64,000 nt of DNA from Paragonimus skrjabini miyazakii (taxonomy: Eukaryota > Platyhelminthes > Trematoda > Plagiorchiida > Troglotrematidae). Under the pieces are notes generated by a model. That model was not told the DNA's origin. It saw nothing but the letters and a program-made list of their open reading frames with translations, and ran no database searches. A program made the position numbers and the translations under genes. Shown here one piece after another: positions 34,901 to 47,500 of the stretch (the stretch's first letter is position 1; every line of letters begins with the position of its first letter). The stretch covers positions 1 through 64,000 of the forward strand of contig JTDE01002924.1 in NCBI GenBank assembly GCA_014338405.1. Reading direction: 5' to 3'.

Positions 34901-37900
34901 CTGGGACCGATTTTAATGGGAAAGTTGCAGTCACAGTTAGGACAGTCAAAGATTATGGCAGGCTGGGTATCCACTACCTGCTCTGAACCATTCCTGCGGC
35001 GATGCAGACGAGTCTGCGCCGACAAGCCAGCATTCCATTTGCAAATCTGGCCACATTCTGAACAGGTATACTCCGCTCGCCTATCCTGTGCACTGGTGTT
35101 TGCCTGCACGGAGGTGCTGGCGGTAATTTCATTGTCTTGATCGAGTGTAACCAGTACGATTAAAACCAGGCAGAGTGGCTGAACTCTTAGCCAGTCAAAG
35201 TTAGCACCGAGACCGCCCAGTCGGCACCACGAGGAGGTGGTTCAGCGCGTCGACCACTACTACTACTACTAATACTATATATATATATATATATAGCGTC
35301 TATCGTATTCTTCCCTCATGCGAATCTCGCAACATTGGTTGGGCCTGTTTAAAAATCGATTACTACCAAAAACATTGCTTATCGATAGTTTGTAAAATGT
35401 TTCGGTTTGTATCAATTTTAGTGTTGTTCATCGATCTTCGTGATCACTTGGCAGTTAGGCTTGTTTTGTTCACTGTGTACACCAGTGTCTAACTTGTGAT
35501 CACGTCTATCTTGTAGTCATGGCGGTTGTTCTTCACGTTATCAGTCTTTGATGTAGAGTGATTGATCGTTGTATTGAGCTACCATCAATAATCGGAACTT
35601 TGCTCAATAAGTTCAACTTGCTCGGAAGTCTTGGTCTCGAGGCTATCAGTTAGAGGTAACTGAATAACTGTTATATTTTCTCTTGAGACGTTCAGGTAAT
35701 CTAATGATTGCTCGCAAGTGATTATAGTTGGATTTTGTGTTCGTGGTAATTCAGGGCAGCAAGCGGCTCATTGGAATTTTTTGTATATGTCCTGTTACTC
35801 TCATTTGTGACTTGGTTGCCTGTTTACAAGCTTGCTACTAACTGTTCGCGTTCTGATGATCCCAGCCCATGCCTCTTTCTTATTTGTTGCCCACTGTCGT
35901 CGGCACCAATAACTGATGTGTTGCTTTTATAAGACAATTATAGGAAGCAACTCATGTGGTATTCTGCAGATAACACTTTCTCTGTTCTAATCAAGCGTGG
36001 ACTTTTAACTACTTTCTAACATCGAAACAGCCGGTATCATCCTCCGGTTTGCGGAGGTTTCGGCTACTAAACGTTGCACTCATCTGCTGTGTTTAAAAAC
36101 AGCTTTTGCTGATTCCTCATTTTACCTTAATATTTGTTATTCTCATGTTTTCGTGTACGTCTGTCTAATTCTGCCTTTGAAGATTTCATCTCGATGTTTA
36201 AAATTAGTTACACGCCTATGCATGATCGGAATGTTCGAAACGTTTTCCCGAAGAGCATCATGTGGTTTACGTCTTCTCACTGTTATATTCAAACAACTTA
36301 AAGTGTTAGTGACGATTATAGTGTCTGAGAATGAAACCGCAACCTGGTGCTTTTGTTTGAGTTTGGCCAGGTGAACAAACATTTATTTTGTTTCGAAAGC
36401 TGACATGAAATTTGGACAGTGCTCACTCGGTTGCGACCGAAAATTCGGCTACCCGTCAATGTCATTAACTTACTCACTTAGATGTCCACTAAAAAACAGT
36501 GACGAAGATGATCAAACCTATTTAGTTGTGAGATATCTCCACCAAATCTAGTTCGAATGATGTCACACAAGTTGGGCGTCGTGTTTTACATGTCACCAAC
36601 AAATGGATTGAAAATAACACAACGTTACGAGCAGGTTATAATACTCAACGTTTCAGTCACCTCGGGTGGCCTTCTTCAGGAGTGGTGTAATCGAAATCGA
36701 TTTTGATTTAGTGTGGAGGTTTATACATTACGTGTGCCTGCGTGCTTGTTTTTTCTTGCGCTGTCTGAGAAACTATGCACCTTTTTCCGGTGGGGTTTGT
36801 GGATTTTGTTTATTACAAATTGGATGCTAATGAAGAGGGCCAGGGTAAAAATTCCGGCCCAGAATTAACAGATTGGCGAAACCTGATTTTAGTGCTCTCC
36901 TTCGACATATCTTAAGCAAAAGATGTATCTGACTGTTCAAGCAACCATCAAATGTGAACGATGTTAATCAACACCCTCTACTTTCAATTCGTTCAAATCA
37001 TTCAGTGACCTCAAGTGGATAAGTTGTTTCAACTCTTTCGAGAACTAGTGATCATGGAGTTATCGTTTGGAATAAATAAGAGTACTAACACCTGTTCCGG
37101 TCTCCAATTGACTGGGTATTCATACAGGTTTATGACTAAATGTGCGTTCATAATGATTCAGCCATACTCAGTGTGAGAATATTGATGTAGTGATCAACTC
37201 GCTCTCCTAACGTTCACTAGAGCAAAAGTACAAATCACTATTCAGACTAAGATACGTACTACCGATTAAATTAAACAAGAGTGAAACACTGGTCGAGGGA
37301 TACTTTTCCAATTTGGCTCTCGAAAACTTGATTCGAATGCTTAACTTGCACTCAACTGGGCGGTGTTCGATTTCTACCTGTCTATGTGTACAATCAGATG
37401 TCGGTGTGAATCCTACGCTTGTATGTCACAATGGTTATCTCCCACTCTCTCTTATGAGATTGGACTGGAGCGGCTTCCAGTTTGGAGATAGTTCAGCCAC
37501 TCAGAGCTCATGCACGAGCCGCTGCAAGCGAGATTGCAGTCGATCGGTGCCAACCAGTCAAAAACGGCAATCACCTGCTGAATCGAATTTGTTTGTAAGA
37601 GTTGGCGTGTCGGATTTAAACAACTGAGTTGCTTGAGGCTAGATGGTAGAACATAACAACGAACAGATCAATCAAAACTCAGAAACGCTTGTCGCCCAAT
37701 TAATCGTAAATGTCGTCGTTCTTCTAGGATAACGGTGTTGTTTCTCTAACACATTGAGATTGTTTAGTGCAGCTCGGATCTCTGTTCTGATTCTTCCTGA
37801 TTAGGTAGCCGAGCACGCGATCATCTACCCAATTTTCTGCTTTTGCCTATTACGTTAAACAATGTCACGAGCGTCCTTGCATTTTACTCTTTTTTCACGT

Positions 37901-40900
37901 ACAGGCGGATCTTTATTTGTTTTGTTGACTCGGAAATGTGGCTCTTTTTCAGACCCCTTACTTTGAGGACGCTTCCATGTCTGTCTTGAGAAGCATTGAT
38001 AACATGTACCAGCTGGACAATTTGGCTCGTTCACAGTTCTACAAATCGTTGCCCTCCGCAATCCATACATTGCCCCGAGTAAGTTTCATGGTGTTGGCAG
38101 TGAAATAAATTTTAATAGTATACATCCTACTGATTTCCATCGTTTTATGATTTAACCCACCCGTAAGCTAAACAGTACGAGATAACTGATACATGATATG
38201 AAGCAGCGCTGGGTTTCATAATCTAACTCGTTATGAATGAGTCTGTTAGCCTTTATCATGGTTCCACTACACTGAATCCACGTCAGATTCGTTCGTACCT
38301 CTGTGCATGTAGGGACAAACTGGTGGTAACATCGTTATGCCCACTCTAACAATGCAGATTCGGTTGCATAAGCCTAAGTGGTAAACAATGGTCACGACTG
38401 TCCGTAAAGTATGACATGACCAATTTGCGGCACCTAACCCGGACTATGAATATGTTGCGCGGTATTAGGGTAATATCTAGTTCATTCCGATCCGTAAGCT
38501 TTCTTTACATTTACTGAACGGGACGTACTGGTTGCTTCCTATTTTCTTGCTTTGATCTAGTGCTGATCGATTTGCTGAGTGTTGGTAAATGCTCCGGGGT
38601 TTTTCATTTGGATTACTTATATGACTCCTCCCAATTAGACACTTATCATTTGCGCTGCCGGTAACTTTTGTAGTTCTGTGCTGGAACTTATTTCGTTGCG
38701 CATAGTTGCTTCTTTCGACAGGCAGCATACCTAGCTCTACGTGGATGGGGTAAAATTCAGCCATATCTTTGAGTTTCATTTATGCCAACAATGTGTTTGT
38801 TTCGTTATCATCGTGTCTAGCGTAAAATGTTGTCTTCTGGCAAGTAATGGATGGTAGTTCGAAGTTGCCTTAGCGATGTTTAATTTATGCGAGGGTGAGA
38901 GAAATGCATAGCGTGCTCCTTTTTCGTCCTCCACAATCTGAGACCTGACGAATACACACCGCACCATCGAGGTAGAACGAATTGTTGCAAATGAGAATCC
39001 CAGGAGGGTTTTCTGTCTCAACTGAACTACAGACAGCAAAACGGCAGACACGAATCAAACAATTCGTGAAGTAGATGGAGAGCCTATTCAGAATATACAA
39101 CGACATCTAGGAAGCTGGGCCAAGCACTTTGAACAGCTGTTCAGCTAAACACTATTGCAATTGTCTACTCCGTCTGACAATCTGGCGGCTCCTTGTACCC
39201 ACCAATTGAACCTAAAGTCTCACGAAATCAGGTTACCGACCTAGATGAGCTCTTTTCGACCGTCTTCAGTTATAGAGATTCAGCTCTAGTTGGTAAACTG
39301 ACAACATTACTCCGAAGACTTCAGATTGATGAGACTGCTCCAAATGCTCGGGATTTGACTATCGTTCTCCCCGTTACCAAGAATAACAAGTAAATTTGTT
39401 GTGAACCCCGATGGTACCGGAACACGGCTACTCCTATTGAGCATAAGTAACTGTTAACTACCAGGGGCTTTTGATTCAGTTGGTGGAACTGTTGTTTGAG
39501 ACTGTCCAACGAGAAAGTGCGCTAAGTCATTTTCTCAGTTATATGTAATCGATAATTCTATTAACATCTATTCAAACAGTCAGACCAACAAAACTATTGT
39601 TTGCCTCCAATACTCTCAGAAAAGCCGATAGAACCAATTGGAATTTGCGCGACAGTATTGACAGGAGTTGTGATAAAAATCATTTTTCACAAAGATTGTG
39701 AATTAGCCAACATCGGAAGTGTTCAAAATGAAGCAACTGAAAACAACCTTGCAAAATAGTCACCAGCCAACAGGGGAAGCTCACTGTAACAATCAGTGCC
39801 GGATAAAAATGCTAACGTGTTGAACTTTACCAGGTCAAGAAACTTATAGTGAATGACTAATTGTACGTATAGATAAGGTGAAACTTGAGGATTATGTTAA
39901 CTGTCTGCAGTCACTGTACAAAATGTATCGTAATTGTGCCGTGCACGCAGCCAAAGGAAAAGAATGTCCACCACTGACTTTTTACAAACAAACCAGGCAT
40001 ACTTCGACGAATTCATCACTGCACATTTCACTAAACAAATAAACTTCAACCGAAAGTTTCAGGTCACTATGTTAGCTATCGCATCTCAGGTTAAGTTAAA
40101 GTTTCTGATGATTTATCGGTGACCTTTCGTATTTCGAGTGGGATATAACGGAGTTTTTTATACTTTATTTATCCTTGAACGAGACGTTGCAGAACACCTC
40201 TGTCGGCTAAGAATACATGATTATGACATTACCCTAAGCAAACAGCTCAAAACATCCTCAACAGATCAGAAATTTCAACTCATCAGTTTGTCTTTTCCGG
40301 AAAGATGCAATGTTGCTATAAAACTGGCAGCATCCCACACTTGCACTGGCTCTTGTTAGTGATAAGTGAGAGACGGTTGAGTAGTTCATTTACTTTGGGA
40401 GTCTTGTCAGCTCTAGTGCATTGATCCGGGTGCTCCTTAATGGGCTTGGCTCATTGGTAGCACTCGTCACATTTGTCACACTGTCTGTTGAACGTTTAGT
40501 TACATTATTGTCCATCGAGGCAGCTCACTGCTCTGTTTTATGCGATGCTCCTTCTAGTAACCTTCTCATACGTTCTGATCACAGGTAAACGTGTAGCTAA
40601 CTCTAAAAATTTACACGGAGATTCACAATGCGGAAGTCATCACTTAAGGAATTAAACAAGCGAGTACAACTGAAAATTCCATCGAAACCAATCGGAGATG
40701 ATAAATAATTAATAATCCCTATTTCTGTTCCTGCAGCATCGGCACCAAATGTTTCTGTAAAACCTAGAGGCGTTGTGGTGTCTACTAGCGGATGCCTCAG
40801 CAGATTTGAAGATGCGCATCCAGGTGCCCTGAAGGTGCACATGAAATGCACCTTTGCGTTTTGTAATAAGTTACGTGAGTAGTCCATCAGCCTTTTTACA

Positions 40901-43900
40901 CAGGTGGCTGACAATTCTAGTGGTGTTTTCAGCCATTTTGCAACATGCTCATTTCGAGCAGCTGGTCTGTCTGAACTAAATAGCTAACTTTTACCTTTGT
41001 TCATCACTGGTTAATTATCTATTTTGCTTTCATCCAGTATTTTTCCGTCCGTATACTTTTCTGTTACAGCGACTGTGCCTTTTTCGCGTCTTTCCACAAA
41101 TCACTGAAGATTTTTCCAATCCACACATGGTCCCCTTCATTTTACCAGCTGTGCTGCAAATTATGGATATGGTGACTCAAGAAGAGTTCGTTCAGCACAT
41201 GCTTCCTCGTCTCCTCCCTGTAATGTCATTGAAAGAGCCGGTGCAGGTCAGTTCTAACCTTTGTTTATTCCATCACGTCGCCCTTTTTTTACACTCAAAC
41301 CCAACGTTTCCTGTTTATCCGATTTTGGCTGTCTAGAAGATGACAAGTTGAATTAGTTGGTCTGTTCTGGGACCATCTGCTTGACAAAAAGAAGGAGAAA
41401 AAGACGCGTGATTTCTGGAACAAATAACCATTTCCATTTGGGTTTGTTCATGTCTATCTAATGATTTGTTGTTAATCCTTCTTAAGAATTATATGTGATA
41501 TCTTGACTTGTTTTTACTATAAGAAGTCGGCCTACCTTATTTGACATCGACTGGCACAGAACTTACTCCTAGACCGGGATTAAGATACTTCGTGGTTAAC
41601 TGACACTGTCAGAAAAATATATCAGGTCCTGACTATTCTGTTATCTTGATATGGTGGTCAGGCTAATACACTGCATCAATCCAGAGGAGTGTGCTGACTA
41701 AGACTACGGTCCTTCCTGGTGCAACCTTCTCAGACAAGCCAAAGGAGAGCAGTCAGACAAAAAGCAGTTCGGTTCATTACTGACCGCGTAGGAGTGCTTA
41801 GGTAGTGAGGCACAGTCTAATGAGTGTACAGTAGGATTATTTGTATAGTTACGGTACTGCTGTCCTCCGAAACAGGAAGGAGGTTGAAAAAGGCACCTTC
41901 AAACAGAACAGTATTTCGATCGTCCAACGGTTGACAGTGATTGCCGGCGTATTATCTAGTATGGTCGGACAACATCCGGTATAATCCAAAAGCCTGATGT
42001 TGCCTCGAACACATCCAGTGCGCGCAGCAGTACTCAGATTCAAACATCAACGCCCTCGGGCTAGCAAGCCCTTCACTGCCAAGTGGGTCAGACTCGAAAT
42101 ACCGGCTCCTGGTATGGTTCCCGAAGAAAACCCTGTATCCTGTTGTCTATCAGGTCAGGCTTTTGAGTCAGACTCTCAGGATGGGGGCCCCCTTTCCGTA
42201 GCATAAACGACTGGGAAGTATCAGGAGTTATTGTCCTCCCGAGATTGACATCATTCAACCACCACAATTTTCTGTTTCCACTTCACCCCACCAAGTTTGA
42301 TGCCCTCATGTGATAATTGTTTTTTGAAGCCAAGACAGTCAACTAACATTGGCTCCTTCAGTATCTGCACTCTCTGACAAGTCAGTCAGCGAGCTGCTCT
42401 GGTAAGTACTCTCTCAAGTTTGGAGCTTAATGTGTGCTTTGTGTCGGAGACGCGAGTCTACGGTTCTAACAGCGTTATACACTTGAGCTCACTTCTAGAT
42501 TACTGTCGATCCAACTGTTTCTCTCTTATGGTCGCTGGTGACACCGAAGCTGAATCCCGTTCCTAAAAGGCAAATTATACAGTCTGATCACACTACTAAT
42601 CACCATTTGGTTGTACACGGTTCGTTGGTTATGTGTGTAGAATTTCTTAACGTAAATTCGTCAACTCCAAGTGAAAATTCAGTAATTTAGGGAACTTTCT
42701 TCTCGTGACTGGGTAAACGTACTAAACAGTGTGGCCACAATTTTCCCTCCGAGACACGTTTCATGAGGTTACCAAGTGGGCAATTCGTGAACCAACGTTT
42801 TGCCTCAGACTTCTTTCAAAACTATTGATAACGTTGACACCAGACCATGTAGTTTAAGGTTTATAACTCTCAACTTTCCGGTTCCTTTATTGGGCCAGCA
42901 TCTTCACAAGATTCACATCTTCATAACGTTGAATAATGGTTCGACTACCTTCTTAAGGCTTGTGTTTGCTTCCATTTTTTCGCGAACGTTTTAATTCTGG
43001 CGTGTCGGTTACAATTCACTTTCCGCTTGAAAGTACCAGATTATTTCGTACAAACTACTATTCTGCCATTTAGTCAAGAAAAGTTTTCTCTGTTTGTGAT
43101 CATCGGGTTAATTGTAGGAATTTCCTTTACAGGTGCTTTCTCGAGGCTTTCTTTGCAATATTACATGATGAAATGGAATACTGTTGACATGAACCTGTAG
43201 ATCTTTATGTGAAAGTCAATAACAACCGGAAAGCGTTTTACAAGTAACTTCATACAGTCTAATACCCCAAGTAGTCTTATAGTTTTGACTACTATCCTGA
43301 CACAACACGGTATTGTATGACAATCAGGTGCATTTAAAGTGTATTTCCATGAAACAGGCGGATAAACAACGGTGGTGTTATCGGCTACAATCAGTTTTTG
43401 CAATTGATCGATTGTGAAACTATTGAGGATATAGTAGATCCCGTAGCTGGGGTTGTTGGTTTTCATGTTCAGTGGCCCGGAGAACGCGGTAAACGTTCCA
43501 TTATCAAACGTGGTTCCATCATCGACGGCACTTTTGCCATTTCGTGTTCTTTTCATGTTACTTATATCATCTTTCGTAATCGTAGTTTTCATTCAAAAGT
43601 TTCGTCGATAACTATCTACTTTTTCCTCCCCCTTTTTAGTTACTTATATATTACAAGTTTTAATTCAGCAGTTTGAGGTACTCAGTGCTTATTATTTTTG
43701 TGCATGTGTCTTGCTACATCATCATCAGTGGCAGTACGTCAGCGTTTGAGAATCACATTTAACTACCATGCTAGAACTGCACAAGAAACCAAAAGCCTTA
43801 GGTTCAGCTAAAAGGGTTGATGAGACTTAATCTATAAACTCTTTTCTAACCTTAACTGTTAGGGCGTTTAAGTCCTACAAACAAACAACTAAGTTCCGAG

Positions 43901-44463
43901 TGAGTAGGGTCACATCTACTGAAGTTCTTCTGTGGATTTTCAGTGCCTGACTACTAGTGAACAGTTTGCTTTGCTGCTCGGATTACCATTTTGACCTCTC
44001 ATCAGTTTGGGCACAGACTATATACCGTTTTTTAAGCTTAATATAACGGCTATTACTAATAATATTCGCATTTGTGCTTGTCTGGGATTTCCGGCTCTTA
44101 TTGTGCAGCCAAACATTTACAATCAAATTCAAGTAGAAAGACTGTTACTCTATAGATAATCATGATACTCTAGTATGCATACAAACGTGTTTGCTAGTTA
44201 CTTCATTCGATTTTGTTCCATTCAGATCATGTTAGTCTTGCTACAAAATTTGCGAGTACTTTCTGAGAAATTTCCTACCAATGAATTCCGTCTGTACGTC
44301 CTCCCGATACTTCATTCGGCTCTAGATACAGATAACAAAATGATCCAGGTGAGCTTTATTCCAATGTTTTATATATGTTGCCATGTATAACTTCATGTGC
44401 ACTGTTCTTCGTCATCTGGATCGATTTTGTGCCGTTATTTAAACAAAGACATCAGCCGCTATC

Positions 44464-44514
<51 letters not shown>

Positions 44515-47500
44515 AGTGTGCAGTCATTTCCATTCAAGTTTCCTCACAATTAGGTCTTGATCGGTCGTGTGTTAGTTAGCCGGTTAGCTGCGGATTATCG
44601 TCACCCACCTTCTCTACGGAGTGATATATTGTTTTAAAATTTACTAAGGTAATCCTTTATTTGTCACCAATTTTCTTCTTTTTGCAGGAACTTTGTCTGA
44701 AGTCACTTCCCTCTATTTGTTCGTTCATGGAACTGAGCATGCTAAAAAATGCCGTTTTACCTCGAATACAAAAGTTGTTTTTCCGCACCGATCTGCTTTC
44801 GGTAAGTAAGTAGCTCTTTGCAACGTCTATACACTACGCGTCATGTTTCAGACTGTTACTTATATCCACTCCCTCGTCTATGCTTCCACATTAGATTGTT
44901 CAGTGTTTGATTGTCTGGGTTCGGTCCGCATAGAAAAAAGAACCCATTGTGCTCATTCCCCGTATTTTTTCTACCAGCTTTTCTTTGTTGTTTTTGAAAA
45001 TGCCACATTTGTTCGCACAGTCTTTCGAATAAGAAGTGAATACGCTTTCAACACAAAATACTGATTCATGGGGGTACATTTCTGTTATGGTGTCTACGCT
45101 TGAACAGAAACATATTAACTGGTATTAGCTTAAACCTACTGTTTTGACTGACCTCTCTCAAGTTTCCACACTACTATCCTTTATGGGCAATCAATCGGTC
45201 TCCATCCCACACCAGTTTCAGTAAGTTTTTGTTGAAATAATCTCAAACCCATCGTTGATCAGCGGGCTGAGGTGGTTGGTGTGCGCAACCAGTCAAGATA
45301 CAAAATAGTCTTTCTTGAAATTACCCCCCCCCCCCCACACTCCCGAACAGGATATCGCTACTGGGTAAGATTAGCTGTTGTGACATGAGTAGTGTGTGCT
45401 AATTGGTCCAGCCTTGTTGGAGGCGTTTAAGTAGTTTCGAGGTTGCTCCTCCTTATCAGACATGCGTACTCGATGAGTCTGGTTCACATATCCTTCTATA
45501 AGAGTGGCATGCTTTTACTTTAAATTGTCAACTCTTACAAGTTATTTTGGAATGTCACTCGTGTTCTAATGTATTCTTGATGGCGCTTACGCTATAACTA
45601 TTTGAATAGCATGTTTTATATTTCAAAAAATCGTTTTTGGCTGTATGAACAGCCTAGTCTTCTTACTTTGCCACTCGGACTGAAGGGGTCAACAGTTTTG
45701 CACACTTGTGATTCGTAGTTATTAGCACGGTGGGTTACAATAATTGGTAGGGTTTCAGTTAACTGACCGGGGATCGTTCTCTGAAGGATATATTCATGCA
45801 CTGTCACATATCCCTTTTTTATCCCTACTTTCTCCGAATAAAGACTCGGATCGCTTGTCTCATGTGTTTGGGAAAATTGCTGGATCATTTGGATAAATGG
45901 ATTGTCATGGACGAACTGTTACCTTTTCTACAACAAATCACTTCGCGCGAGCCCATTATCTTGATCGCAATGCTTGGTAAGCATATCTGTAGCCGATCAC
46001 CGTGCCTGAGATGTAGGCAACATCACATACGAGCCTAAGTAAAATGTTCAGTTTTGCTCACTTGTAGAATTCCAGGCACTTAATCACTTCCCGCTTGTGG
46101 TTACACTATTTGCGTTCAATATCAAAAACCTTTTTTTAAGTATGCCTTATAGCATTTCACTCGTTGTAATGTTCTCTTTTAAAAACACCGGCTCAACAGC
46201 ATATCCTTCATTGATTTTTTAGGCATATACCGCATTGCCTTCAGTCACGAAAAATTGGGTATCAGTCGAGAAAAGTTAGCCACCCGTGTTCTGCCCCACC
46301 TTATCCCACTCTCAGTGGACAGCAGTTTGAATTTAAAACAATACAACGCCTTTGCTGAACTTATTCGCGATATGTGTAATCAGTTGGAACGGGAACAACG
46401 GTCCAAACTAGAACAGCTGCATGGAGTTCAAGAAGACTCGAGGTGATTGTAGTCACTGTTTTTGTCACAATACTTAACAACGTTTGTCACACATACACTA
46501 TCATCACTTTTATCCTTAATTTTAATTCATCGGAGTGATCGTCGGTCCTCTTCATTTCATTGTAGGCAAGTTGACAAACCTTTTTATGATGTTTGAGTTA
46601 AACGTAAAATGTAGAGGACCAGACCAAGTTCAGTTTAATTGATGATTTGATTTTCTTCGGTTGTCACGTTCAGCTTGTCAGTCCAGCTGTATATGAGAGC
46701 TAACCACTTTCTGATTGTTGTGATCGGGTTACTTCACTTTAAGGTTACTTGTTTGTGTGTTCTAATAGCCAAAGCAACAGCGATAAAGACATCGTGTAGC
46801 TTTGCTCACCCTTGGTGAACAGTTACTCAGCCAATGTACAGAATTATAAGATGATCGTTCAAAGACATCACACTTGGCAAAATTGTGAATTAGACATATG
46901 GTTGGGCAAACCCCACTCCTCAGCTCTCTTCCCACTGATAATGGCACTACAGAAAAGAAAGGCGTTTGCAAGCGAATTCCAAGGTCCAGCTATCTACCAA
47001 GCGCTAGTATCTTCAAACTGACATGCGAAATCCCCCACTATTCACAATAGTTTTGTTGTGATTTCCTCTCCGAGCGAACCAGTCTAAATATTCTCATGTA
47101 GCTCGGGTATTCTGATAACTTCTCCGGTTCTTTAGATCGTAAGTGTTGCTTTTTAATCAACTACTACGTTTTTCTTCCATAGTTGCCTCCTTTCCTATAA
47201 CTTGTGTCCAACCGTCTCACATAGTGTTCCACTAAATAATCTGCTGTTTTCCGACGTTTGTTTCTACTAGGATCTGTTACGCGGACGTTTTTAGTCTATC
47301 TCACTTTTCGGTTTTTGTGTTTTACAACCCTCTGATGTCTCCTCATTTCAGTCTCGTAAGCTTCTCGGTCATCACCAATGGATGTTCACAAATCAACTCT
47401 TGTGCTGACTTGGTAAGTTTCACTTCTGTTTCATTCTCTCCTGTCATGTTTTCCACACCATTGTTAGTAAACCTAACCTTATCTTCTCATCCATGCTTGA

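Larger units (their letters stand above)
31860..35200 (-). mobile_element. R2-type non-LTR retrotransposon with restriction-like endonuclease
   Basis: Antisense in SCYL2 intron 5. N-terminal zinc fingers come first: CSEC...H near 35064 and CPNC...H near 34944-34879. A linker with IRKANYAAIQTLYHQRKKDT follows, then the RT: VDVSKAFDSIS motif A near 33700, GVRQGDPLSPLLF, and AYADDLILL near 33420-33431. After the RT come VRKWLRPPKDTPTSYIHIPI and GGLGIPSL, a CCHC knuckle (CRRNCGQPESLAHILQSC with a following TH), and a restriction-like endonuclease block (KLDVIVV...VVLDVSIVDGYR...KIVKYG). This domain order defines R2-group elements. No rDNA flanks it. Frame breaks separate the domains, so it is inactive as assembled. 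Confidence 0.9.

Noticed and set aside
43161..43592. 143-codon reverse frame as a gene
   Set aside because: No family, start context or splice support; overlapping frames are open on the other strand as well.
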